Positions 6,745 through 15,581 of a stretch of DNA of 64,000 nt are shown in pieces. Origin of the DNA: Desulfallas sp. Bu1-1 (GTDB lineage Bacteria > Bacillota > Desulfotomaculia > Desulfotomaculales > Desulfallaceae); the NCBI RefSeq assembly GCF_015594625.1, contig NZ_JADNRQ010000006.1, positions 62,001 to 126,000 on the forward strand, given 5' to 3'. Each line of letters begins with the position of its first letter. The stretch's first letter is position 1. The translations under genes were made by a program, and so were the position numbers. The notes beneath the pieces are model-generated. The model did no database searches and was not told the origin of the DNA. It saw only the letters and a list, made by a program, of their open reading frames with translations.

Positions 6745-9351
6745 GTGAGCGAACATAAACTGGAATATATCGGTGATGAGCAGCGGCTGGTGGTGGATAA
6801 GCTGGTGGAGAGGGCGGAAGAGGCACGGGAGGCCCTTGTGCGCTTGTCCCAGGAGGAAATCGACAAGGTAGTCCAGGCCATGGCCCTGGCCGGGCTGGAC
6901 CAGCACATGGAACTGGCCCGGCTGGCGGTGGAAGAGACAAAACGTGGCGTCTTTGAAGATAAAATGATTAAAAACATCTTCGCCACGGAGTCGGTGTACC
7001 ACAGCATCAAGTATAAGAAAACGGTGGGCGTGATCAGGGTGGACGAGGAGGAGGATTACATGGAGGTGGCCGAGCCCGTGGGGGTGATCGCCGCCGTCAT
7101 TCCCGTGACCAACCCCACTTCCACCACCATGTTCAAGGCCCTGATCTGCATCAAAACAGCCAATCCGGTGATCTTCAGTTTTCATCCCGGGGCGCAAAAG
7201 TGTAGCGCGGCGGCGGCTAAAGTAATGCTTGAAGCGGCGGTGAAGGCCGGGGCGCCGGAACACTGCATCGGCTGGATTGAGCAGTCCTCCATCGAGGCTA
7301 CCCGGTACCTGATGCATCACCCGGGGGTACACCTGATCCTGGCCACGGGAGGCGCCGGGCTGGTGCGGGCCGCTTACAGCACTGGAAAGCCCGCCCTGGG
7401 GGTGGGGCCGGGTAACGTCCCCTGCTACATTGAAAAGTCGGCCAATATCAAGCGCGCAGTCACCGACCTGATCCTGAGCAAGACTTTCGACAACGGGATG
7501 ATTTGCGCTTCGGAACAGTCGGTGATTATCGACAGCGATATTTTTCAGGAAGTCACTTCCTTAATGAAGTCCTACGGCTGTTATTTCCTTAACGAGGAAG
7601 AGACGGCCGAACTGGAACAACTGGTCGCCAAGGGGGAAGACTGCAGCCTCAACCCGGCCATAGTGGGGCAGCCCGCGTATGATATCGCACGGATGGCGGG
7701 CTTTGAGGTGCCACGGGACACCAAGGTGCTGGTGGCTCCCCAGCAAGGAGTCGGCCCCGGGCATCCCCTATCCATGGAAAAGTTAAGCCCCATTTTGGCC
7801 TGCTACGAGGTTGCCGGTTATGAGGAGGGCATCCGGCGCTGCGAGGAAATCATCGGCTTCGGAGGGCTGGGGCACTCGGCCGTGCTGCATTCCGAGAACA
7901 AGGACGTGGTTGCGCTGTTCTCCCGGCGCATGCGCGCCGGGAGAATCATCATCAACTCGCCGGCTTCGCACGGAGCCATCGGGGACCTTTATAACGTCAA
8001 TGTACCCTCCCTGACCCTGGGTTGCGGTTCCATGGGGCACAACGCCACCACTTCCAACGTCAGCGTGGACAACCTGATCAACATCAAGCGGGTGACCGGG
8101 AGGCGGGAAAAACTGCAATGGTTCCGGGTGCCGGAGCGAATCTACTTTTCTCCGGGGGCCGTGCAATACCTGGAAAAAATGCAGGGGATTGAGCGGGCCA
8201 TTATCGTTACCGACCCGGGGATAGTGAAGCTGGGCTTCGTGGAGAAGGTGGTTTATCACCTGAACAAGCGAAATAACCCCGTGAACATCGAGGTGTTTTC
8301 CGGTGTGGAGCCCGACCCCTCGGTGGATACCGTGAAAAAGGGCGTAGAATTAATGAAGCAGTTCCGCCCGGACACCATCATCGCCCTGGGGGGCGGCTCT
8401 CCCATCGACGCCGCCAAGGCCATGTGGCTATTTTACGAACACCCGGAAGTGGAGTTCGATTTTTTGCGCCTGAAATTCCTGGATATCCGTAAGCGCACCT
8501 ATAAATACCCCAAGCTGGGGCGGCGGGCCCGGCTGGTGGCCATCCCCACAACCAGCGGCACGGGGTCGGAGGTAAGTGCCTTTGCGGTGATTACCCACAA
8601 GGGCGAGGATGTCAAGTATCCCCTGGCCGATTATGAACTAACCCCCGACGTGGCGATTATCGACCCGGATTTTGTGGCTACGCTGCCGCCGGCGGTGACT
8701 GCGGACACCGGTTTGGACGTGCTGACCCACGCCATTGAGGCTTATGTATCCGTAATGGCTTCGGATTACACCGATGCCATGGCACTGAAGGCGGTGGAGC
8801 TGGTGTTCAAGTATCTGCCCGAAAGTTACAGGGGCGGGGACAATTTTGTGGCCCGCAGCAAAATGCACAATGCATCCTGCATTGCGGGCATGGCTTTCAC
8901 CAACGCCTTTTTGGGCGTCTGCCACAGCCTGGCCCATAAAATCGGGGGTGAGTTTCACATTCCCCACGGGCGGGCCAATGCCATTTTGCTGCCTCACGTG
9001 ATCAGGTATAACGCCGAAGTTCCCAGCAAGTTCGCCGCTTTTCCCCAGTACGAGTATTTTCAGGCGCCGGAAAAATACAGGCGGATGGCGGCCTTTTTGG
9101 GCCTGCCGGCGGGTACGGTGGAAGAAGGGGTCAACAGCCTGATTGCCGCGGTGGAAAAACTGCGCGCCGGTGTTGGTATCCCTTCCACCATCGCGGAATG
9201 CGGGGTGGATGCCGCGGTGTTCAAACAAAAAGTGCCCGGATTGGCGGAGAAGGCCTTTGTCGACCAGTCCACCACCGCCAACCCCCGTATGCCCCTGATC
9301 CAGGAACTGGCAGGCATCCTGATGCGGGCCTATGACCGGCCGCACGCTTAA
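6745..9351 (+). CDS. adhE: bifunctional acetaldehyde-CoA/alcohol dehydrogenase
   Basis: An 868-residue AdhE. The N-terminal half is a CoA-acylating aldehyde dehydrogenase with the catalytic cysteine in NGMICASEQSV. The C-terminal half is an iron-dependent alcohol dehydrogenase with GGGSPIDAAK and IPTTSGTGSEVSAF for NAD binding and the metal ligands in CHSLAHKIGGEFHIPHGRAN. It interconverts acetyl-CoA, acetaldehyde and ethanol with NADH in the cytoplasm and normally forms spirosomes. GTG 6745 is preferred because a TTG at 6739 is only two bases from the Shine-Dalgarno. It is convergent with the Fe-S protein; a hairpin lies between them. Confidence 0.96.
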   Translation: MSEHKLEYIGDEQRLVVDKLVERAEEAREALVRLSQEEIDKVVQAMALAGLDQHMELARLAVEETKRGVFEDKMIKNIFATESVYHSIKYKKTVGVIRVDEEEDYMEVAEPVGVIAAVIPVTNPTSTTMFKALICIKTANPVIFSFHPGAQKCSAAAAKVMLEAAVKAGAPEHCIGWIEQSSIEATRYLMHHPGVHLILATGGAGLVRAAYSTGKPALGVGPGNVPCYIEKSANIKRAVTDLILSKTFDNGMICASEQSVIIDSDIFQEVTSLMKSYGCYFLNEEETAELEQLVAKGEDCSLNPAIVGQPAYDIARMAGFEVPRDTKVLVAPQQGVGPGHPLSMEKLSPILACYEVAGYEEGIRRCEEIIGFGGLGHSAVLHSENKDVVALFSRRMRAGRIIINSPASHGAIGDLYNVNVPSLTLGCGSMGHNATTSNVSVDNLINIKRVTGRREKLQWFRVPERIYFSPGAVQYLEKMQGIERAIIVTDPGIVKLGFVEKVVYHLNKRNNPVNIEVFSGVEPDPSVDTVKKGVELMKQFRPDTIIALGGGSPIDAAKAMWLFYEHPEVEFDFLRLKFLDIRKRTYKYPKLGRRARLVAIPTTSGTGSEVSAFAVITHKGEDVKYPLADYELTPDVAIIDPDFVATLPPAVTADTGLDVLTHAIEAYVSVMASDYTDAMALKAVELVFKYLPESYRGGDNFVARSKMHNASCIAGMAFTNAFLGVCHSLAHKIGGEFHIPHGRANAILLPHVIRYNAEVPSKFAAFPQYEYFQAPEKYRRMAAFLGLPAGTVEEGVNSLIAAVEKLRAGVGIPSTIAECGVDAAVFKQKVPGLAEKAFVDQSTTANPRMPLIQELAGILMRAYDRPHA

Positions 9352-9376
9352 AAAAAGGGTTCCAGTATTGGAACCC
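9350..9376 (-). terminator. intrinsic terminator after the Fe-S protein gene
   Basis: GGGTTCCA and TGGAACCC form a perfect 8-bp stem with a four-base loop; on the minus strand seven T follow. It begins 16 bases after the stop of the minus-strand gene. Confidence 0.85.
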
Positions 9377-9392
9377 GTGAGCCAGGAGATCT

Positions 9393-10628
9393 TTAAGGTT
9401 TTTCATCCATGATCAAGGCGTGGCTGATCAGGTGATGCAGGTGGATCACCCGGCAACCTTCCAGATTGTAGTACTTGATGATGTCGGTTAACTGGTCGAA
9501 GCAGTTGTGGCAGGGACAGGCTATCAACTTGCATCCCGTTGCTTTAATCTGGTCCGCTTTGAGTTTCCCCTTGGCCATCCGGTAGGGATAGATATCCTTG
9601 CCCATGGCCAACAGTCCGCCGCCACCGCCGCAACAGTAGTTCATAACTCCGTTGGGATGCATTTCCCTGAAATCAGTTACCGTTTTCTTTAAAACATAGC
9701 GCATGGCGTCTCCCAGGCCCTGCTTGCGTACGGAGTTGCAGGGGTCGTGCAAAGTGATGGGCTCGGTATTTTTGCTGGGATCCACCTTTAACAGGCCGGC
9801 TTCAAACCATTCCACATATTTTTCAACAATGCTTTTGACCGGGTATGTATTGTCCTTCTCCAGCCAAACCTTGGGGCCCCACTTGTTGGCGTGGGTCGCG
9901 TGGCCGCACTCCGTCACCACCAGCTCTTTCACCTTTAGCCGCTTAACTTCATCTGCGTAGCGCTGGGTTATGATCCGCGCTTCCTCGTCATTGCCGTTGA
10001 ACAGGGCGTAGTGCGTGGCGTCCCACCACCGGCTGCTGCATGTCCAATCCGCGCCCACATACCACATGATCTTGGCGATGCTCTGCACGTCGTGAGGATA
10101 GTACTTGATTTCCCGGGGGTCCCAGAGAAACAGAAACTCGGCGCCTTCCTTGTCGATGGGAATTTTGGCGTTGGGGTCTCCCACTTCCTCCTGCAGTTCC
10201 TCTTCCATCCACTCCAGCGTTTCCAGGTAGTCTTCGGTGGAAACTTCCATCTGGTTGCCGGTTTTGATCTGGGCGTCCACAACGTCCTGGAGAAATCCGG
10301 GCGCTCTCAAGCCGAAATTGCCCCTGACGGTGCGTACCAGGGTCAACACTTCCACTCCCATGGGGCATTCCATGGTGCAACGCCCGCACTGGGTGCAGGC
10401 CCAAATGAAATCGGAGTTCAACACTTCGTCCTTCATGCCCAAAGTCAGCATCCGGATGAATTTCCTGGGATCGGCGTTGTCGTGAACGCCGTTGTAGGGA
10501 CATCCCGCGCTGCACATGCCGCAGGACAGGCAATTGTAAAAATTTTCGCGATTACTGGTAGTGCAGGCTTTTGAAATAACTTCGTTCATAAAATTGGGGT
10601 CAAGATTTTTGGCCAGAATAACACTCAC
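9393..10628 (-). CDS. heterodisulfide reductase-like iron-sulfur protein
   Basis: A 411-residue protein of the HdrD/GlpC type. Residues about 34-44 carry C-x2-C-x2-C-x3-CP (CLSCGMCSAGCP) and residues about 77-90 a second set (CTQCGRCTMECP), giving two [4Fe-4S] ferredoxin clusters. The C-terminal half has cysteine-rich CCG-like segments (VVTECGHATH; MNYCCGGGGG; ACPCHNC), as in heterodisulfide reductase HdrB/HdrD and DsrK/HmcF/TmcB subunits. No membrane helix is visible, so it needs a partner for quinone or cytochrome contact; none is adjacent. GTG start with GAGGGGG upstream. A role in electron transfer with thiol-disulfide or menaquinone chemistry is inferred. Confidence 0.85.
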   Translation of the reverse strand: MSVILAKNLDPNFMNEVISKACTTSNRENFYNCLSCGMCSAGCPYNGVHDNADPRKFIRMLTLGMKDEVLNSDFIWACTQCGRCTMECPMGVEVLTLVRTVRGNFGLRAPGFLQDVVDAQIKTGNQMEVSTEDYLETLEWMEEELQEEVGDPNAKIPIDKEGAEFLFLWDPREIKYYPHDVQSIAKIMWYVGADWTCSSRWWDATHYALFNGNDEEARIITQRYADEVKRLKVKELVVTECGHATHANKWGPKVWLEKDNTYPVKSIVEKYVEWFEAGLLKVDPSKNTEPITLHDPCNSVRKQGLGDAMRYVLKKTVTDFREMHPNGVMNYCCGGGGGLLAMGKDIYPYRMAKGKLKADQIKATGCKLIACPCHNCFDQLTDIIKYYNLEGCRVIHLHHLISHALIMDEKP

Positions 10629-10741
10629 TTTTTATCCCCCTCACCCAAATAGTTAATTAACAATAGTTTAAAACCATAATGAAACATTGTCAATTAACAA
10701 TAATGCAATTTATCCATCGTTAGTTCGTAAACTTTCCATTC

Positions 10742-10782
10742 TTTATTCACAGTTTGTTCACAATTACTGGGTAGAATATAAT
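10742..10782 (+). promoter_or_regulatory. promoter with box shared with the 13.9-kb promoter
   Basis: ATTCACAGTTTGTTCACAA (10745-10763) contains two TTCACA-like half-sites 11 bp apart, one helical turn. TATAAT follows at 10777-10782, with TTGTTC 17 bp before it. The same box with one change precedes the 13985 gene. It is placed like a Pho-box-type response regulator site replacing a -35 element. Confidence 0.65.
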
Positions 10783-10839
10783 TAGCGCAGGAAAATCAAC
10801 AAAATTCCTGTGTAACCGGGAAGGAAAGGAGGTGTAACA

Positions 10840-11310
10840 GTGAAGAAAAGAATAGCGTTGTTAACCATTACACTGCTTTTGGCGTTCGGTATTGTCCAAG
10901 TGGCCGCTGCGGCCGGACTGGGCTGGGGTGGCGGCGGCCCGCGCATGCTGAACAGCGATAACTGGGTCGGCCCGGTGGAAGCCTTAAACCTCACCGGCGA
11001 GCAAATCACTAAAATGCGGGAAATTAACCAGAACACCTACGAGCAAACCCGCGACCTGCGTATTAAACTGATGGACAGCATGCATGAACTAAAACAACTG
11101 CAGCTGCAGAAAAATCCGGACAAAGCCCAAATAGACGCCAAGATCAAGGAAATTAACGATCTGCGTGACAAAATCCATAGTATAGCCCAGCAGGGTAGGC
11201 AGCAGTGCCAGTCTTTACTCACCCCGGAGCAGCAGGCCAAGATGAACGAGTTCAGGAGTAAAAAGGGCCACGGCTTCAGGGGAGGCTTTGGAGCCGGCAA
11301 TGTGCAGTAG
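10840..11310 (+). CDS. Spy/CpxP-like exported stress protein
   Basis: A 156-residue protein with a signal peptide (KRIALLTITLLLAFGIVQVA, then AAA) and an all-helical mature part with the LTxxQ-type features LTGEQITKMREINQN and LLTPEQQAKMNEFRSK. Spy/CpxP/CnrX proteins are periplasmic chaperones or metal sensors that often neighbour a two-component system. The GTG start at 10840 has AAAGGAGGTG. The gene lies just upstream of a response regulator and sensor kinase and carries their probable binding box, so it is likely both a regulated output and possible feedback sensor. Confidence 0.8.
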   Translation: MKKRIALLTITLLLAFGIVQVAAAAGLGWGGGGPRMLNSDNWVGPVEALNLTGEQITKMREINQNTYEQTRDLRIKLMDSMHELKQLQLQKNPDKAQIDAKIKEINDLRDKIHSIAQQGRQQCQSLLTPEQQAKMNEFRSKKGHGFRGGFGAGNVQ

Positions 11311-11330
11311 TTATTTAGAATTAACAAGAA

Positions 11331-11361
11331 AAAGGGGGGCTTTTGGGTCCCCCTCCCTTTT
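11331..11361 (+). terminator. weak candidate terminator
   Basis: AAAGGGGGG and a CCCCC/CCC-TTTT stretch can pair, ending in four T. It lies between the Spy-like gene and the response regulator gene and may reduce readthrough. Confidence 0.45.
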
Positions 11362-11389
11362 AAAATAACGGCTACTGGAGGCGGGTAAA

Positions 11390-12088
11390 GTGTATGAGCA
11401 TGCCGGAACCATACTGGTCGTGGAAGACGAGGAACCGGTAAGGGAACTGTTGCGGCTATACCTGGAAAAAGAGGGTTTTCAGGTGGAAATAGCGGTGGAT
11501 GGGGAAGAAGCTATGCTTAAATTTTCCGGCAGCCGCCCGGACTTGATCCTCTTGGATATTATGCTGCCCAAAGTGGACGGCTGGGCAGTCTGTCGTGAAA
11601 TCAGGAAACAGAGTTCCACCCCTATCATTATGCTGACCGCCAGGGGGGAGGAACTGGACCGTGTGCTGGGCCTGGAGATGGGGGCGGATGATTATATAAC
11701 CAAGCCCTTTTCTCCGCGGGAAATGGTGGCCCGGGTTAAAGCTGTTTTAAGACGGGTGCAACAGGCGGGGGCAAGAAAAAACGCCGAGGTAATTACTTTA
11801 CCCGGCCTGGTAATAGATAACAGCGCCAAGCAGGTGGAAATGAACGGCAAGGTGGTGCCGACACCCCCCAAGGAATTTGACTTGTTGTGGTTTTTTGCCT
11901 GTAATCCCGGCCAGGTTTTTACGCGGGAACAACTGCTGCAACAGATCTGGGAATATGATTACATGGGGGACCCCCGCACCGTGGATACCCATATTAAACG
12001 TTTGCGCGAAAAATTAAGCGCCAATACTGGCCGGCGTTACATAAAAACAGTGTGGGGCCGGGGCTATAAATTCGAGGTAGGAAACTAA
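11390..12088 (+). CDS. OmpR-family response regulator
   Basis: A 232-residue response regulator. The receiver domain (residues 5-120) has the acidic pair in VVEDEEP, the phosphoacceptor Asp in LILLDIMLPKVDGW and the conserved Lys in ITKPFSPREM. The C-terminal winged helix of OmpR/PhoB type ends TVWGRGYKFEV. GTG start with GGAGGCGGG upstream. The kinase gene starts directly after its stop. It probably binds the box found before the 10840 and 13985 genes. Confidence 0.93.
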   Translation: MYEHAGTILVVEDEEPVRELLRLYLEKEGFQVEIAVDGEEAMLKFSGSRPDLILLDIMLPKVDGWAVCREIRKQSSTPIIMLTARGEELDRVLGLEMGADDYITKPFSPREMVARVKAVLRRVQQAGARKNAEVITLPGLVIDNSAKQVEMNGKVVPTPPKEFDLLWFFACNPGQVFTREQLLQQIWEYDYMGDPRTVDTHIKRLREKLSANTGRRYIKTVWGRGYKFEVGN

Positions 12089-13864
12089 ATGTTCAAAAGT
12101 CTATTCAGTAAACTTATATTCACATACATTGCCATCATTTTAATTACCTTGCTTGTATTGGGTATGGCTATGTCCTACCTGTTGGGTGATTACTATTACT
12201 CTACAAAGGAAATGGAACTGCTCAATAAAGGCAGGGAAATGGCACGGATTATAGCTGAAAATACTGAACAGAGCCGGCCTGCCCCCGAAGTTGTGGAAAC
12301 TTTAAATCGCTTTCTGGAAAACCGCGTGTTGTTAATCAGCAGGGAAAATCTTATCCTTATGGCCCACGGCGGGTTTTTTAATAATGATCCACGGCGCATC
12401 TGGCTGGAACCGGCTGATGCCCAATTGTTGCTGGAGGGAAAATCTGTTACCCGGCGGGGACACCCGCCACGTCTTGACCAGGTGGTTATTTTTGCCGTTG
12501 TGCCCGTTGAAATAAATAACGAAGTGGCGGGAGCATTATTTCTGTCGGCTCCGCTGGCGGATATCACCGGTGCCGTAGAGGCTGTGCGGCGGTTAATGTT
12601 TTATGCCGCGATTCCCGCGCTGTTGCTGGCAGCCCTGCTGGGTTTGTTTTTATCTCGTTCCCTGGCCCGGCCGCTACGCCGGTTAAACGAGGCCACCGTG
12701 CAAATAGCGGGCGGCGATTACCGGCAGCGGGTGGAGCTTGAATCCGGTGATGAAATCGGCCAACTGGCGCAAAATTTTAACCGGATGGCGGTATCCCTGG
12801 AAGAGACCGTGGGCACACTGGCCCGGGAAAAGGGGAAAATTGAGAGTATACTGTCTAACATGGCCGAAGGAGTGGTGGCCGTGGACAGCGAGAACCGGGT
12901 GATTTTGCTTAACAGGCAGGCGGCTCGCACCCTCGGTTTGGAAGAAACAACGGAATTAACAGCGCAATCCTGCGTGGAACCTTTTCCGGACAGCCAGTTA
13001 AAAGAATTGTTTACAGCGGTTCTGGCGTCAGGTGAGCCGTGCAGCAGGGAATATACGCCGGACCACGGGCAAACATATCTACTGGCCCACGTTTCCCCGT
13101 TAACTGATCAGGCAGGCAACAGCTTTGGTGCAGTAAGCGTGCTACAGGACATAACCGAACTAAAGAAGTTGGATCAACTGCGCCGGGACTTTGTGGCCAA
13201 TGTATCCCACGAACTGCGTACTCCCCTGACTTCGGTCCAGGGTTACGTGGAAGCCATGCTGGACCGTGCCATCCCAAGCGAGGACCACGACAAATACCTG
13301 GCGATTATCCACCGGGAGACGCTGCGCCTGAACAAGTTGATTTATGATCTCCTGGATCTGTCGCTGATTGAATCGCGCAAGGAAAAATGGGACTTGAACG
13401 AAATAGACGTGCCGGAACTTGTAGATCAGACACTGGTAAAATTGCAACCGCTTATGGAAAAACATCAGGTAACTGTAGACAGGTATTTCCCCGCCCGGTT
13501 GCCGTTGATGCTGGGCAATGAAGACCGCGTTGAACAGGTGATCCTGAACCTGCTGGATAACGCCGTTAAATTTTCACCGCCCGGGGGGGTTGTGACGCTG
13601 CGGGCCGGGGTGGAAAACGACAGCATTACGGTAAGCATTACCGACCAGGGACCCGGTATTCCGCCGGAAGACCTGGAGCATATCTGGGAACGTTTTCACC
13701 GGGTGGAAAAGTCCCGTTCACGGGCCCTGGGGGGCACCGGGCTGGGACTGGCCATTGTGAAACAAATCGTGGAGGCCCACGGTGGCACTGTTAACGTTCA
13801 AAGCGAAGTGGGCAAAGGATCCACCTTCAGTTTCACCATGAAAGCATTACCGGTTGAAATGTAA
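12089..13864 (+). CDS. membrane sensor histidine kinase
   Basis: A 591-residue kinase. TM1 is at about residues 9-31, an extracytoplasmic sensor follows, and TM2 is at about 170-192. Then come HAMP (about 192-245), PAS (about 255-355), HisKA with the phosphorylated His in VSHELRTPLTS, and HATPase with N box NLLDNAVKFS, G1 DQGPGIPP and G2 GGTGLGLAI. The design is that of PhoR/WalK-type kinases. The start codon directly follows the regulator's stop. The signal is unknown; the flanking genes suggest envelope or metal stress. Confidence 0.94.
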   Translation: MFKSLFSKLIFTYIAIILITLLVLGMAMSYLLGDYYYSTKEMELLNKGREMARIIAENTEQSRPAPEVVETLNRFLENRVLLISRENLILMAHGGFFNNDPRRIWLEPADAQLLLEGKSVTRRGHPPRLDQVVIFAVVPVEINNEVAGALFLSAPLADITGAVEAVRRLMFYAAIPALLLAALLGLFLSRSLARPLRRLNEATVQIAGGDYRQRVELESGDEIGQLAQNFNRMAVSLEETVGTLAREKGKIESILSNMAEGVVAVDSENRVILLNRQAARTLGLEETTELTAQSCVEPFPDSQLKELFTAVLASGEPCSREYTPDHGQTYLLAHVSPLTDQAGNSFGAVSVLQDITELKKLDQLRRDFVANVSHELRTPLTSVQGYVEAMLDRAIPSEDHDKYLAIIHRETLRLNKLIYDLLDLSLIESRKEKWDLNEIDVPELVDQTLVKLQPLMEKHQVTVDRYFPARLPLMLGNEDRVEQVILNLLDNAVKFSPPGGVVTLRAGVENDSITVSITDQGPGIPPEDLEHIWERFHRVEKSRSRALGGTGLGLAIVKQIVEAHGGTVNVQSEVGKGSTFSFTMKALPVEM

Positions 13865-13873
13865 AGTTCGGAA

Positions 13874-13920
13874 TTTATTCATAGTTTGTTCACAAACCGG
13901 TCAAAATTACCCGCTATAAT
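13874..13920 (+). promoter_or_regulatory. promoter with the shared response-regulator box
   Basis: ATTCATAGTTTGTTCACAA (13877-13895) is identical to the box before the 10840 gene except for one base. TATAAT lies at 13915-13920. It is immediately upstream of the exported repeat protein gene. Confidence 0.65.
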
Positions 13921-13984
13921 AACAAACATGTGGAGCCCCGCGGGATAGACCACAGAAAAATTTTAAATCAAGGGGTGATAAATT

Positions 13985-14713
13985 ATGAAAAACTGGAAGA
14001 CCAAAGTTTTATCTACAGCCCTGGCGTTGTCCGTGCTGGTACCCTCCGCCGCTTTTGCCGCCGGTACTGTCACCGGTGCGGGCGAAGTGCCTGCGAAAAA
14101 AGGATTTGCCCACCACCAGCCTTTTAATGAAGAAAAGCGCCAGGAAATGGATAACCAATTGTTGGACTTGGTTGGCAAGTACACACCCGAAAGCCTGGTC
14201 GACTGGAAAAATGCTCTAGCTGAACGAGACCAATTGGTGAATGATTTGAAGGAAAAGCGCCCGGTCGATAAGCAAAGACCTGAATTATCCAGTGAGTTAA
14301 AAGAAAAATTACAGTCCATACGTGAGGACGTGCAAAACGGAAAACTCACGCCCGAACAGGCCAGGGAAGAGTTAAAGAATCTCGGCATTGAAAAATTCAG
14401 GAGCCAACCCGGGATACCCGGTGATGAGGTTGGTCAAAGGCCTGAATTGTCCGCTGAGTTGAAAGAAAAATTACAGTCCATACGCGAGGATGTGCAAAAC
14501 GGAAAACTTACCCCCGAACAGGCCAAAGAGGAAATGCAAAAGCTCGGCCTTAAAGGAAAACCCGGTATTTTCGGGGACAACCTGATGGTTCAGTTGAAAG
14601 AAGCGGTGGATGCGAACGATGAAACTAAAATAAAGGAACTGCTGCCACAGCTGTTGGAACAAATGGTGGAGAGGAACCAGGCTCTGGCTGACAGGTTGGC
14701 GGAGTCCAATTAA
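13985..14713 (+). CDS. exported protein with duplicated helical module
   Basis: A 242-residue protein with a signal peptide (VLSTALALSVLVPSAAFA). The mature part holds two nearly identical modules of about 40 residues (core LKEKLQSIREDVQNGKLTPE) at roughly residues 98-137 and 152-191. One further copy of the module occurs in the lipoprotein encoded just downstream. The module looks like two short helices joined by NGKLTPEQA, a pattern seen in short oligomerisation domains such as SHOCT; this is only a resemblance. The gene has the same operator box as the Spy-like gene, so it is a likely output of the two-component system. Function unknown. Confidence 0.75.
   Translation: MKNWKTKVLSTALALSVLVPSAAFAAGTVTGAGEVPAKKGFAHHQPFNEEKRQEMDNQLLDLVGKYTPESLVDWKNALAERDQLVNDLKEKRPVDKQRPELSSELKEKLQSIREDVQNGKLTPEQAREELKNLGIEKFRSQPGIPGDEVGQRPELSAELKEKLQSIREDVQNGKLTPEQAKEEMQKLGLKGKPGIFGDNLMVQLKEAVDANDETKIKELLPQLLEQMVERNQALADRLAESN
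14276..14540 (+). repeat. intragenic direct repeat (about 105 bp, two copies)
   Basis: Copy one runs from 14276 to about 14380 and copy two from 14438 to about 14540, with over 80 percent base identity and differences mostly at third positions. This shows a duplication kept under protein-level selection. It encodes the repeated module of the exported protein. Confidence 0.85.
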
Positions 14714-14908
14714 TATTCGGGTGTAGCGTTGAGGGGTAATGTGCCCCTCATTCCGTTTGATCAAGCTTTTTCGTGGGAGAATTCCCGAATTAACCTAATA
14801 TGAGTCCAATTATTTCAATTAATTACATACTATGGGAAAGGTTATATTATTCAAAATTTTAACATGGTTATTAATTGTTTAAATGAATTCAAGATGCGAG
14901 GTGATAGT

Positions 14909-15580
14909 GTGAAGTTAAATAAACTCATACTCATGTTAGTGGTAACTTTTGCTGCAGTATTGGTTGTTGGTTGCAGCAGTGGTATAAACGCCGCTCAAAA
15001 GGTCACACAGGAGAATGCTGCAACAGTTTCAGAAGGTCAGAAGGTTGCTCTTCCCGAAGAACAGCCGGCTTTAACCGGCAAGGTCAAGGAAATTGTCGGT
15101 AATGAAGTAACCGTGTATAAAGCGGAAGCTAATCCAAATGAGGAAACACCAAAAGAAGAACCGCTAAGTGAAGAGGCACGAGATAAGCTCCAGGCCATAC
15201 GTGAAAAAGTCCAAAACGGCACAATCACTTCTGAACAAGCAAAAGAAGAAATGGATAAACTTGGTATTCAGCCGGGCCCAACTCGAAACCCCATGAAGTT
15301 CACTGAAGAAACCGAGACTTTTATTATACCGGTGGGAACTCCCATTGTAACAATGCAAAGGGGTTCTAATGAAGCCAACCAGGTTGAGCTCACAGAGATA
15401 AAAAAGGATACAGTTTTACGCATTTGGAAAAACGGTGATGCAGTTTCATTTGTCCAGGTAATAGGTGGTAGCGGTCAAAGGGGTACCGGGCAAGGTACCA
15501 ACGGTCAGGGGCCGGGATTCGGAGGCGACATGCCGCCTGATATGGGTGGCGGCCCGCCACCAGGTGGTGGTCCACAGTAA
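14909..15580 (+). CDS. lipoprotein with the same helical module
   Basis: A 223-residue protein starting at GTG 14909 (GAGGTGATA before it). The signal ends in the lipobox-like LVVGC, so it is probably a lipid-anchored surface protein. Residues about 80-120 contain LSEEARDKLQAIREKVQNG followed by EQAKEEMDKLG, the same module as in the 13985 protein. A small beta-rich part follows, then a glycine/proline-rich tail with GPGFGG and PPPGGGP repeats. The stop is one base before the ATG of the ABC ATPase gene, so it belongs to that exporter operon, perhaps as a substrate-binding or gating component. Confidence 0.75.
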   Translation: MKLNKLILMLVVTFAAVLVVGCSSGINAAQKVTQENAATVSEGQKVALPEEQPALTGKVKEIVGNEVTVYKAEANPNEETPKEEPLSEEARDKLQAIREKVQNGTITSEQAKEEMDKLGIQPGPTRNPMKFTEETETFIIPVGTPIVTMQRGSNEANQVELTEIKKDTVLRIWKNGDAVSFVQVIGGSGQRGTGQGTNGQGPGFGGDMPPDMGGGPPPGGGPQ

Positions 15581-15581
15581 T

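Noticed and set aside
8638-9345. Long minus-strand open frames opposite adhE and copA
   Set aside because: GC-rich codon shadow of a clearly real gene on the other strand.
14276-14540. CRISPR-like repeat
   Set aside because: Only two copies, in frame within a gene, with third-position differences: a protein module duplication.
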